From: CAIKZZ01 sp035524595
GTDB lineage: Bacteria; Pseudomonadota; Gammaproteobacteria; Steroidobacterales; Steroidobacteraceae
Assembly (NCBI GenBank): GCA_035524595.1
Contig: DATKOP010000047.1
Span: forward strand, 1-22,816
Reading direction: 5' to 3'
Length of the DNA stretch: 22,816 bases
The position numbers were made by a program, and so were the translations under genes. Positions 1 to 8,383 of this stretch are shown piece after piece. The notes below the pieces were generated by a model that made no database searches, was not told where the DNA came from, and saw only the letters and a list, made by a program, of their open reading frames with translations. Position 1 is the stretch's first letter. Every line of letters starts with the position of its first letter.

Positions 1-447
1 ACGGTGATGATGGGCTACCTGAAGAACCCGGACGCGTCCGACGCCGTCTTCAAGGGCGGATGGTTCCGCTCCGGCGATCTCGGCGTCATGCATCCCGACG
101 GCTATGTCGAGGTGAAGGATCGCTCCAAGGACATCATCATCTCCGGCGGCGAGAACATCTCCTCGCTCGAGGTCGAGGACGTGCTGTACCGGCACCCGGC
201 GGTGCTGGCCTGCGCGGTCGTCGCGCGGCCGGATCCGAAGTGGGGCGAGACGCCCTGCGCCTTCGTCGAGCTGCGCCCGGGCACGAGCGCGACCGCCGCC
301 GAGCTGATCGCGCACTGCCGCGCGCAGCTCGCGCACTTCAAGGTGCCGCGGCTGGTCGAGTTCGCGACGCTGCCGAAGACCGCGACCGGCAAGATCCAGA
401 AGGCGGTGCTGCGCGCGCAGGCGCGCGCGGCCGCGGGCCGCGGCTAG
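1..447 (+). CDS. Acyl-CoA synthetase (AMP-binding, DmdB-like), C-terminal fragment
   Basis: This is the last ~149 residues of an ANL-superfamily acyl-CoA synthetase, which activates a carboxylic acid with ATP and CoA through an acyl-adenylate. The frame is open to the left edge (first codon Thr at base 1), so the N-terminal ~400 residues, including the P-loop, lie outside the window. Visible motifs are the hinge-region SGDLG, the DRSKDIIISGGENISS segment that starts the mobile C-terminal domain, and the final PKTATGKIQK, whose Lys is the adenylation lysine. The GGENISSLEVEDVLYRHPAV and DPKWGETPCAFVEL wording is most like the methylmercaptopropionate-CoA ligase (DmdB)/medium-chain group, but the substrate cannot be told from this part. 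Its TAG stop overlaps the stop of the convergent membrane-protein gene. Confidence 0.9.
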   Translation, partial: TVMMGYLKNPDASDAVFKGGWFRSGDLGVMHPDGYVEVKDRSKDIIISGGENISSLEVEDVLYRHPAVLACAVVARPDPKWGETPCAFVELRPGTSATAAELIAHCRAQLAHFKVPRLVEFATLPKTATGKIQKAVLRAQARAAAGRG

Positions 448-833
448 CGACGCGCGCCCACCCGGCGCGTCAGCCACTCGCCGGCGGCGAGCACCGCCAG
501 GATCGCCGCCGCGCTCGCCAGATGCGGCGTCGGCGGCAGGCCGAGCGAGCGCGCCCGCCACTCGAAGGCACCGAGGCCGGCCAGCAGCAGCCCGAGGCCC
601 CACGGGCAGCTGCGCGGCCAGGCGAAGGCGCCGAGGCCGATGCCGAGCAGCGCGGCGAGCGCGATGCGCGCCGCGCCGGCGAGCCGGCCGTCGAGCGCCG
701 CGGGGCCGGCGGCGAGCATGAGCAGCGGGCGCGCGACCACGAGCCAGCCCGCGCCGAGACGCACCAGCGCCATGACCCAGCGGCCGAGGCGGGCCGGCGC
801 CGGCGGCGCGTCGTCCGCGGGCGGCCCGCTCAC
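444..833 (-). CDS. Small integral membrane protein of unknown function
   Basis: 129 residues starting at GTG. I do not recognise the family. The protein is strongly hydrophobic, with about four likely membrane segments (roughly residues 16-42, 52-70, 77-90 and 106-120) separated by short Arg-rich loops, so it probably sits in the inner membrane. Reality of the gene is supported by its junction: the GTG start overlaps the trmL TGA stop as GTGA (830-833), a classic translational-coupling overlap, and the reading frame fills the space exactly to the convergent neighbour. Its TAG stop lies in a CTAG (444-447) that also supplies the stop of the acyl-CoA synthetase on the other strand. Function is unassigned. 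Confidence 0.65.
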   Translation of the reverse strand: MSGPPADDAPPAPARLGRWVMALVRLGAGWLVVARPLLMLAAGPAALDGRLAGAARIALAALLGIGLGAFAWPRSCPWGLGLLLAGLGAFEWRARSLGLPPTPHLASAAAILAVLAAGEWLTRRVGARR

Positions 834-1297
834 GGCGCCTCCGTGCGGAAGTCGTTCTGCCGCCAGGCCTCGTAGACGACCAGCGCGACCGCGTTCGACA
901 GGTTGACGCTGCGGTTGCCGGGGCGCATCGGGATGCGGACCACCGCGTCCGCGGGCAGCGCCGCGGTGACCGCCGCCGGCAGGCCGGTGGTCTCGCGTCC
1001 GAACAGGAACGCATCGCCGGGCCGGTAGCCGACGTCGCTGTAGCGACGCGAGCCGCCGGTCTCGACCGCGAACAGCCGGGCCGGCGCGACGCGCTGCAGA
1101 CAGGTGGCGAGATCCGGATGCTCGCGGACCCGGGCCATCGCGTGGTAGTCGAGGCCGGCGCGGCGCAGCTGGGCGTCGTCGATCGAGAAGCCGAGCGGGT
1201 GCACGAGGTGCAGCCGGCAGCCGGTGTTGGCGGCGAGGCGGATCACGTTGCCGGTGTTCGGCGGGATCTCGGGCTCGAGCAGGATGATGTCGAACAT
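830..1297 (-). CDS. trmL: tRNA (cytidine(34)-2'-O)-methyltransferase TrmL
   Basis: 155 residues, the usual length for TrmL (YibK), a SPOUT-class enzyme that 2'-O-methylates the wobble nucleotide of tRNA-Leu isoacceptors using S-adenosylmethionine. The three SPOUT motifs are present: IPPNTGNVIRLAANTG (11-26), FGRETTGLP (99-107, the first knot strand with the SAM-loop Glu) and IPMRPGNRSVNLSNAVALVV (122-141, the trefoil knot). The family is a minimal SPOUT dimer with no extra RNA-binding domain, as here. The ATG start fits the family N-terminus (MFDIILLEPEIPPNTGN). No clear Shine-Dalgarno is visible. The gene is divergent from pyrD across only 38 bp and is coupled to the downstream membrane-protein gene by a 4-bp overlap. 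Confidence 0.93.
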   Translation of the reverse strand: MFDIILLEPEIPPNTGNVIRLAANTGCRLHLVHPLGFSIDDAQLRRAGLDYHAMARVREHPDLATCLQRVAPARLFAVETGGSRRYSDVGYRPGDAFLFGRETTGLPAAVTAALPADAVVRIPMRPGNRSVNLSNAVALVVYEAWRQNDFRTEAP

Positions 1298-1323
1298 GCG
1301 GCGGCGGCCCCGGGCTTGCGGGC

Positions 1324-1329
1324 TATAAT
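1324..1329 (+). promoter_or_regulatory. Candidate -10 box (TATAAT) for pyrD, leaderless geometry
   Basis: A perfect TATAAT in a very GC-rich 38-bp divergent spacer. It ends 6 nt before the pyrD ATG, so the predicted transcription start falls on or next to the A of the start codon. No Shine-Dalgarno is seen. No good -35 box is present at 16-18 bp. The opposite strand reads TATAGC at 1322-1327 and could serve trmL with a leader of about 18 nt. Confidence 0.5.
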
Positions 1330-1335
1330 CCTCGC

Positions 1336-2304
1336 ATGCCCGAGGTCCGAGAAGCCCTGCCCGCGTCGCTCGCGACGACCTTCTGCGGGCTGAAGTTCGC
1401 CTCGCCGATCGTGCTCCTGTCCGGCTGCGTCGGCTTCGGCGAGGAGTACACGCGCGTCGCCGGCTTCTCGAACCGCGACTGCGGCGCCATCGTGCTCAAG
1501 GGCACGACGCTCAAGGCGCGCCTCGGCAACCCGCCGCACCGGGTCTACGAGACCGCGGCGGGCATGCTGAATGCGATCGGGCTGCAGAACCCCGGCGCGC
1601 CGCACGTCGTGGCGCGCATCCTGCCCGAACTCGACTTCGAGGAGACGCGCTTCATCGCCAACGTCTCCGGCAGCACGATCGAGGAGTATGTCGAGGTCGT
1701 GCGCCGCTTCGACGACTCGCCGATCGACGCGATGGAGATCAACATCTCCTGCCCGAACGTCAAGGAAGGCGGCGTGCAGTTCGGCAACTACCCCGACATG
1801 AGCGCGCGCGTGGTCGCCGCCTGCCGCGCGGCGACGCGCAAGCCGCTGATCACCAAGCTGTCGCCGAACCAGACCGACATCCGCGAGAACGCCCGGCTGT
1901 GCATCGAGGCCGGCAGCGACGGCCTCGCGGTCATCAACACCGTGATGGGCATGGCGATCGACGCGCGCACGCGCCGGCCGGTGATCGGCAACGTGCAGGG
2001 CGGCCTGTCGGGGCCGGCGATCAAGCCGATCGCGCTGCTCAAGGTGCACCAGGTCTATGAGGTCGCCAGGCGCCACGGCGTGCCGATCATCGGCCAGGGC
2101 GGCATCGTCAGCGCGACCGATGCGCTCGAGTTCCTGATCGCCGGCGCGAGCGCCGTCGGCGTCGGCACGGCGCTGTTCTACGACCCGCACGTCTGCCGCC
2201 GCATCAACGACGGCATCGCCGCCTACCTCGCCGAGCACGGCCTGGCGGGCGTCGCGGCGCTGACCGGCACGCTCGACAGCTCGCGGCCCGCCGCGGCGCA
2301 CTGA
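1336..2304 (+). CDS. pyrD: Dihydroorotate dehydrogenase, class 1B catalytic subunit-like
   Basis: 322 residues forming an FMN-binding TIM barrel. It oxidises dihydroorotate to orotate in pyrimidine synthesis if it is a true class 1B enzyme. Motifs: NISCPNVKEGG (136-146) with the class 1 catalytic Cys139 rather than the Ser of class 2, GGLSGPAIKP (222-231) near the FMN phosphate region, and GQGGI (253-257). The NVKEGGVQFG stretch is class 1B-like. Class 1B enzymes pair with an iron-sulfur/FAD subunit PyrK, which is not in this window, so the electron acceptor is uncertain; the related PreA (dihydropyrimidine dehydrogenase) family is the main alternative, but the C-terminal ferredoxin domain of PreA is absent. 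The start at 1336 has no Shine-Dalgarno but sits right after a TATAAT. It is convergent with mscS, with one base between the stop codons. Confidence 0.87.
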   Translation: MPEVREALPASLATTFCGLKFASPIVLLSGCVGFGEEYTRVAGFSNRDCGAIVLKGTTLKARLGNPPHRVYETAAGMLNAIGLQNPGAPHVVARILPELDFEETRFIANVSGSTIEEYVEVVRRFDDSPIDAMEINISCPNVKEGGVQFGNYPDMSARVVAACRAATRKPLITKLSPNQTDIRENARLCIEAGSDGLAVINTVMGMAIDARTRRPVIGNVQGGLSGPAIKPIALLKVHQVYEVARRHGVPIIGQGGIVSATDALEFLIAGASAVGVGTALFYDPHVCRRINDGIAAYLAEHGLAGVAALTGTLDSSRPAAAH

Positions 2305-2305
2305 A

Positions 2306-3358
2306 CTAGGCGGCGGCCGCCGGCGCGAGGCGGATGCCGCGCCTCTCGAGCTCGGCGGCGATCGCGAGGTGGATCGCCTGCTGCACGTCGAGGAACCGCG
2401 TGTAGTCCGAGCCGCCGACCACGAATGACGCCTCGTACTCGTAGCCGCGGGCGACGATGCCGATCAGGTGCGCGCGCTCGAAGCGCGCGCCCGGCTGCGC
2501 CTCCACTGCGGCGCAGACGATCGGCGGTACGGTGGCGAGGTCCGCGGCGCCGGTGCCCGGCGCGATCACGAAGCGGAACACCGAGCGGCGCTCGCTGAGC
2601 CGGCCGTAGTTGCGGATCCGCGCCTTCACGAGCTCGGCGTTGGCCACCACGATCTGCTCGCCGCTGGTGCTCCTGAGGCGCGTGCTCTTGATGCCGACGG
2701 CCTCGACGGTGCCGCTGTAGCCGGAGTCCAGCGTCAGCGCGTCGCCGACCTCGAAGGGCTTGTCGAGCGCGATCGACACCGACGCGAACAGGTCGCCGAG
2801 CACGTTCTGCACGGCGAGCGCGATCGCGATGCCGCCGATGCCGAGGCCGGCGAGCAGCGTCTTGACCTGAAAGCCCAGGTTGTCGAGCGCCAGCAGCGCC
2901 ACCAGCGACCAGATCGCGAGATTCGCGATGAACTGCGCGATCGTCACCATCGCCTGCGACTTCTGGTAGCGCGCGCTCGCCAGCTGCTCCTCGAGGTAGA
3001 AGCGCACCGCGGCCGAGGACCAGAGCGCGAGCTGCACCGCCACCAGCACCACCAGCACGCCGGAGGTCAGGCGCTCCGCGTGGCTGCCGAGGTCGAGGTA
3101 CTTGGAGCCGACCAGCAGCGAGACCGCGAGCAGCGGCAGGAACTTCGTCTTCCGCTGCAGCGCGAGCAGGAGCCGCAGGCCGCGCGGCAGCTCGGGGCCG
3201 GCGAAGCGGCGCGTGCGTGCCGCGAGCTGGCGGAACAGGAACAGCAGCCCCAGGAAGGTGACCAGCCCGAATCCGAGCGCGTACAGCCAGTCGCCGAGCG
3301 GGTTGCCGAGCAGGAGGCGGTCGGCGTCCAGGCCGATGCGGTGCAGCAGGTCGTACAT
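2306..3358 (-). CDS. MscS-family small-conductance mechanosensitive channel
   Basis: 350 residues. MscS-type channels open under membrane tension to release solutes during hypo-osmotic shock; they are inner-membrane heptamers. About five membrane segments are visible (roughly 22-44, 72-90, 98-120, 138-160, 165-195), two more than E. coli MscS. The last one, GLGIGGIAIALAVQNVLGDL (171-190), is the Gly/Ala-rich pore helix TM3, followed by the beta domain with DKPFEVGD (199-206), GTVEAVGIKSTRLRS (216-230) and VVANAELVKARIRNYGR (237-253). The C-terminal alpha-beta cage domain follows to the end. The start at 3358 matches a hydrophobic N-terminus but has no Shine-Dalgarno; a TATAAT lies 8 nt upstream. 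The gene is monocistronic, divergent from fadD. Confidence 0.9.
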   Translation of the reverse strand: MYDLLHRIGLDADRLLLGNPLGDWLYALGFGLVTFLGLLFLFRQLAARTRRFAGPELPRGLRLLLALQRKTKFLPLLAVSLLVGSKYLDLGSHAERLTSGVLVVLVAVQLALWSSAAVRFYLEEQLASARYQKSQAMVTIAQFIANLAIWSLVALLALDNLGFQVKTLLAGLGIGGIAIALAVQNVLGDLFASVSIALDKPFEVGDALTLDSGYSGTVEAVGIKSTRLRSTSGEQIVVANAELVKARIRNYGRLSERRSVFRFVIAPGTGAADLATVPPIVCAAVEAQPGARFERAHLIGIVARGYEYEASFVVGGSDYTRFLDVQQAIHLAIAAELERRGIRLAPAAAA

Positions 3359-3366
3359 GGCCGGCG

Positions 3367-3372
3367 ATTATA
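3367..3372 (-). promoter_or_regulatory. Candidate -10 box (TATAAT) for the MscS gene, leaderless geometry
   Basis: Perfect TATAAT on the minus strand, ending 8 nt before the ATG. It is the only A/T-rich stretch in the 101-bp divergent spacer. The predicted start of transcription is within 1-2 nt of the start codon. No recognisable -35 and no Shine-Dalgarno. Confidence 0.48.
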
Positions 3373-3381
3373 GGCGCCGGG

Positions 3382-3400
3382 GCGCCGGCGCTGCCGGCGC
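3382..3400. repeat. 8-bp inverted repeat with 3-nt loop in the mscS/fadD spacer
   Basis: GCGCCGGC (3382-3389) and GCCGGCGC (3393-3400) are exact reverse complements around a 3-base loop. It lies upstream of both divergent genes. In DNA this rich in GC such a short repeat can arise by chance, so an operator role is only a possibility. Confidence 0.3.
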
Positions 3401-3448
3401 GCGGGACGCGGCGCGTGCCAGAATGCGCGCTCGCCCGCCCCGGCCGCC

Positions 3449-3454
3449 GAGGAG
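3449..3454 (+). promoter_or_regulatory. Ribosome binding site deciding the fadD start
   Basis: GAGGAG, 5 nt before the ATG at 3460. An in-frame ATG at 3415 would add 15 residues unlike the family and has no such site, so 3460 is preferred. Confidence 0.75.
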
Positions 3455-3459
3455 TGCCG

Positions 3460-5112
3460 ATGGAACCGGTCTGGCTCAAGAGCTACCCGCGCGCGGTCGA
3501 TCCCGCGCCGCCGATCCCGGACGGTTCGGTCGCCGAGCTGGTCGCGACGCACTGCCGCCGCTTTGCCGACCGCGAGGCGTTCTGGTCGATGGGCCGGTCG
3601 ATGAACTTCGGCGAGTGCTACGCGCTCGCGCAGGCCTTCGCCGGCTGGCTGCACCGGCAGGGCGTCGCGCCCGGCGAGCGCGTCGCGGTGATGCTGCCGA
3701 ACGTGCTCGCCTTCCCGGTGGTGACCTACGGCGCGCTGGCGGGCGGCCACGTGCTCGTGAACGTCAATCCGCTCTACACGGCGCGCGAGCTCGTGCACCA
3801 GCTCAAGGACGCCGGCGCGCGCACGCTGGTGGTCTGGGAGCCGGCGCTGGCGGTGGTCGAGAGCGCACTCGCGGAGCTCGGGCTCGAGCGCATCGTGAGC
3901 GTCGCGCCGGACGCGCTGCTGAGCGCCGCGGGCCGGCGCGCGGCGCGCCCGGCCGGCGCCGCACCGGCGCGCTGGAGCCTCGAGGCCGCGCTCGCCGACG
4001 GGGCCGGGGAGCGCCCGCCGACGGCCGAGGTCGCGGCGTCGAGCCCGGCGTTCCTGCAGTACACCGGCGGCACCACCGGCGTCTCGAAGGGCGCGGTGCT
4101 GACGCAGCGCAACGTGCTCGCCGACCTCGCCCAGCAGCTCGCGTGGAGCTCGCCCTTCATCCCGCCGGAGCGCGCCCCGTACCGCGCGATCACGGCGCTG
4201 CCGCTCTATCACATCGCGGCGCTGATGGCCGGCATGTTCCGCCAGCTGCTGCTCGGCGGCAGCTGCATCCTGATCGCGAACCCGCGCAACCTCGACGAGC
4301 TGGTCGGGACGATGGCGACGCAGCGCTTCACCACGATGGGCGGCGTCAACACGCTGTACGCGGCGCTGCTCAACCACCCGCGCATCCGCGAGGTCGACTT
4401 CTCGCACTGCTTCGTCTCCGGCGCCGGCGCGACCGCGACCCAGCAGCCGATCGTCGACGGCTGGCAGGCGCTGACCGGCATGAGCATCGTCGAGGGCTAC
4501 GGCATGACCGAGACCTGCTGCTACATCAGCCAGCAGCCGCTCGACGGCCGGCCGTTCAACGGCTCGGTCGGACTGCCGTACCCGCTCACCGAGATCTCGA
4601 TCCGCGACCCGCTCGATCGCGAGCTGGCGCCGGGCGAGCCCGGCGAGATCTGCGTGCGCGGCCCGCAGGTCATGGCCGGCTACTGGAACCGCCCGGAGGA
4701 GACCGCGCGGGTGATGACCGACGACGGCTACCTGCGGACCGGCGACATCGGCAGCATCGACGAGGGCGGCTGGCTCAGGATCTCCGACCGCAAGAAGGAC
4801 GTGATCCTGGTGTCGGGCTTCAACGTCTTCCCGAACGAGGTCGAGGCGGTGCTCTTGTCGCATCCCGGGGTGCTGGAGGCGGCGGTCGTGTCGGCGCCGG
4901 ACCCGCGCTCCGGCGAGGTGCCGGCCGCCTTCGTCGTGCGCCGCGACCCGGCACTGACGGAGGCGCAGCTGCGCGCCTACTGCGCCGAGCAGCTCACCGC
5001 CTACAAGTGCCCGAAGCGGATCGAGTTCCGCGACGTTCTGCCGAAGACCCCGGTCGGCAAGATCCTGCGCCGCGCGCTGCGCGACGAGGCCCACCGGCTC
5101 GCGGCCGGCTGA
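3460..5112 (+). CDS. fadD: Long-chain fatty acid-CoA ligase, FadD-like
   Basis: 550 residues, close to E. coli FadD (561). It forms fatty acyl-CoA from fatty acid, ATP and CoA, the entry step to beta-oxidation, usually at the inner face of the inner membrane. Motifs in order: NVNPLYTARELVHQLKD (101-117), P-loop YTGGTTGVSKG (201-211), EGYGMTE (345-351), LRTGDIG (425-431), the FACS signature SDRKKDVILVSGFNVFPNE (442-460) and PKTPVGKILRRALRDE (528-543) with catalytic Lys534. The wording of several blocks is nearly that of E. coli FadD, which makes a long-chain substrate likely, though not proven. It is divergent from the MscS gene and convergent with ntrC, six bases between stops. No FadR site was recognised upstream. 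Confidence 0.88.
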   Translation: MEPVWLKSYPRAVDPAPPIPDGSVAELVATHCRRFADREAFWSMGRSMNFGECYALAQAFAGWLHRQGVAPGERVAVMLPNVLAFPVVTYGALAGGHVLVNVNPLYTARELVHQLKDAGARTLVVWEPALAVVESALAELGLERIVSVAPDALLSAAGRRAARPAGAAPARWSLEAALADGAGERPPTAEVAASSPAFLQYTGGTTGVSKGAVLTQRNVLADLAQQLAWSSPFIPPERAPYRAITALPLYHIAALMAGMFRQLLLGGSCILIANPRNLDELVGTMATQRFTTMGGVNTLYAALLNHPRIREVDFSHCFVSGAGATATQQPIVDGWQALTGMSIVEGYGMTETCCYISQQPLDGRPFNGSVGLPYPLTEISIRDPLDRELAPGEPGEICVRGPQVMAGYWNRPEETARVMTDDGYLRTGDIGSIDEGGWLRISDRKKDVILVSGFNVFPNEVEAVLLSHPGVLEAAVVSAPDPRSGEVPAAFVVRRDPALTEAQLRAYCAEQLTAYKCPKRIEFRDVLPKTPVGKILRRALRDEAHRLAAG

Positions 5113-5118
5113 CGCGCC

Positions 5119-6532
<1,414 letters not shown>

Positions 6533-6540
<8 letters not shown>

Positions 6541-7615
6541 CGGTGGGCTCCTCGAACGGCAGCAGCAGCGTGAACACGGTGTGCCCGGGACGGCTCTCGA
6601 ACTCGATCAGCCCGCCGTGCCGCGTCACGAGGTCCTGGGCCACGGCGAGGCCCAGGCCGGTACCGCCGGGGCGACTGGTCACGAGCGGGTAGAAGATCGT
6701 GTCGGCGAGCTCCGGCGGCACGCCGGCGCCGTTGTCCTCGAACTGGATGCTGGCGACGACCCGGTGGCGGCGCGTGCCGATCGTGGCGTTGACGATCGCC
6801 CGCGTGCGCAGCGTCAGGCGGCCGTAGTCGCCGAGCGCCTGCACCGCGTTGCGGCCGAGGTTCAGCATCGCCTGGATCATCTGGTCGCGGTCGGCGTACA
6901 CCGGCGGCAGGCTCGGGTCGTAGTCGCGCAGGATCGCGACGCCGCCGGGCGCCTCGCCGCGCAGCAGCTGGTAGACGTGCTGCAGCATCTCGTGCGGGTT
7001 GATCCAGACCTTGTTGAGCGGCGCGCCCGGACCGAGCAGGTTGTCGACCAGCTTTCGCAGCCGGTCGGCCTCGCGGATGATCAGCCGCGTGTACTCCTTG
7101 AGCGGCTCGGCCGGCAGCTCGCGCTCGAGCAGCTGCGCGGCGCCGCGCAGGCCGCCGAGCGGGTTCTTGATCTCGTGGGCGAGCTGCCGGACCATCTGCC
7201 GGCTGCCGTCCAGCTGCGCGAGCAGCGCGTTGTCGCGGCTGATGCGCTGCTGGCGCGTGGTGTCGGAGATCTCGAGCAGCACGCGCCCGGCGTCGATCGG
7301 CGTCGCGGTGCAGTCGACGACGAAGTGGCTGTCGCCGCGCGTGGTCGGCGCGAACCTGAGCTCGCGCTGCGCGATCGGCTCGGCGCCGGTGCGGGCGCGC
7401 GCGATGATCGCCTCGATCGGCGCCGGCTCGCGCACCAGCTCGCCGAGCGGCCGGCCGCGCGCCTGGTTCATGCCGACCGCGAGCAGGGTCTGGGCCGCCG
7501 AGTTCAGGTAGTCGACCGCGCCGCGCGCGTCGAGGATCGCGACCGCGGTGGTCAGCGCGTCGAGCAGCGGATCGTGGTGCGCGTCGGGCGGCGCGAAGCG
7601 GGCTTCAGTCGCCAC
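6533..7615 (-). CDS. glnL: Nitrogen sensor kinase/phosphatase NtrB (NR(II))
   Basis: 360 residues with a GTG start; a GGAG 6 nt upstream (7622-7625 on the plus strand) supports it. NtrB is a soluble histidine kinase that phosphorylates NtrC when nitrogen is short and dephosphorylates it when PII protein is bound. An N-terminal PAS-type domain (about 15-125) is followed by the H-box QLAHEIKNPLGGLRG (144-158) with phospho-His147, the N-box LGRNAVQAL (253-261) with Asn256, and the G-boxes FEDNGAGVP (292-300) and GGTGLGLAVAQDLV (317-330). No membrane segment is seen, as expected for NtrB. It lies 27 bp after the DUF4124 gene and overlaps ntrC by 8 bp. Confidence 0.94.
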
Positions 7616-7642
7616 GGCGCGCTCCGGCGCCGCGCGGCACCG

Positions 7643-8242
7643 TCAGGGCTTGGGACCGGGCTTGGGCTTGGGGAGCGGGTTCACTTGCGGGCCCGAGGGC
7701 GGCTGGGCGATCGAGGTCTGCTTGACGACGAAGTTCACCGGCGCCGAGGTGATCAGCTCCTGGCCCGCCGGGTCGGTCACCGACGCGACCACCGTGTGCG
7801 AGCCACGCACCACCTCCACCGAGGCGGTGCCCTCGGCGCTGGCCTGCTGCGACTTGCCGTCGACGACGAACCATAGCTCGTGACCGTTGACCAGTTCCGG
7901 CTCTAGGGCCGCGGCGATTTCGATGTGGCCGCCGGTGTTCCAGAGCACGGCACCGTCCTCGGGATTCGTGATCTCGAGGCGCGTGTAGGACTTGCCGGGC
8001 GCGGCGGCCTTCGGCTGCGCGCGACTGTCGGCCGAGGACTGGGTGGTGCCGCCGCCCTTGTAGGTCTGCGCCGAGGGGACCTTGATCTTCTGCGAGCCGG
8101 GCTCGGGGCGGTCCGAGTAGTGGGTGACGCCGTCGGCATCGACCCACTTGTAGAGGATGGCGCCGCCGTGGGCGGCCAGGGCGACGCAGCACAACGCCGC
8201 GCCGAGCCACCGCCAGCCGAGAATGGGACGCTTGCAGCGCAT
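7643..8242 (-). CDS. Secreted/periplasmic DUF4124 protein between glnA and ntrB
   Basis: 199 residues. A signal peptide covers about 1-27 (Arg/Lys-rich start, hydrophobic LGAALCCVALAAHGGA), so the protein is exported. The DUF4124 motif follows directly: ILYKWVDADGVTHYSDRPEPG (29-49). A low-complexity linker is followed by a beta-rich, Ig-like region (about 86-173, LEITNPEDGAVLWNTGG to SAPVNFVV), and the tail is a Pro/Lys repeat (PLPKPKPGPKP). The function of the family is unknown. I recall genes of this type between glnA and ntrBC in other gammaproteobacteria, but cannot check it here. It has its own good sigma-70 promoter and no Shine-Dalgarno; the ATG is 6 nt after the -10 box. Confidence 0.85.
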   Translation of the reverse strand: MRCKRPILGWRWLGAALCCVALAAHGGAILYKWVDADGVTHYSDRPEPGSQKIKVPSAQTYKGGGTTQSSADSRAQPKAAAPGKSYTRLEITNPEDGAVLWNTGGHIEIAAALEPELVNGHELWFVVDGKSQQASAEGTASVEVVRGSHTVVASVTDPAGQELITSAPVNFVVKQTSIAQPPSGPQVNPLPKPKPGPKP

Positions 8243-8248
8243 GAACTC

Positions 8249-8277
8249 AGCATAGCCCTTCGCCTCCCGCGTGACAA
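8249..8277 (-). promoter_or_regulatory. Sigma-70 promoter for DUF4124-ntrB-ntrC, leaderless geometry
   Basis: On the minus strand, TTGTCA (plus 8272-8277; 5 of 6 to TTGACA) and TATGCT (plus 8249-8254; 4 of 6 to TATAAT) are exactly 17 bp apart. Only 6 nt separate the -10 box from the ATG at 8242, so the transcript should begin at or beside the start codon. This would give ntrBC expression independent of the glnA sigma-54 promoter, comparable in role to the glnL promoter of enteric bacteria. Confidence 0.6.
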
Positions 8278-8278
8278 A

Positions 8279-8292
8279 GCACGCGCGCGTGC
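8279..8292. repeat. 14-bp perfect palindrome next to the -35 box of the ntrBC-side promoter
   Basis: GCACGCGCGCGTGC is its own reverse complement and starts one base away from the -35 hexamer. It resembles an NtrC site (GCAC-N7-GTGC) but has N6 between the half-sites. It could be an operator, or simply an alternating CG run. Confidence 0.4.
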
Positions 8293-8338
8293 GCGACCCC
8301 CTGCGTCACCCGGTTCGTGTACCGCGTCACAGATGGCC

Positions 8339-8376
8339 CGGGCCGGGGCGGCCGCCGGCGGCGGCGCCCCGGCCCG
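8339..8376 (-). terminator. Strong hairpin just after glnA (terminator or attenuator)
   Basis: An exact 11-bp inverted repeat, CGGGCCGGGGC (8339-8349) and GCCCCGGCCCG (8366-8376), with a 16-nt loop, begins 7 bases after the glnA stop. There is no T-run after it on the minus strand, so it is not a canonical intrinsic terminator. It may act with Rho, stabilise the glnA 3' end, or reduce read-through into DUF4124-ntrBC. Confidence 0.5.
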
Positions 8377-8383
8377 GCGGCCG

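Noticed and set aside
3419..3424. CAGAAT as a -10 box for fadD
   Set aside because: Only 4 of 6 matches and no -35 at the right distance; not distinguishable from chance.
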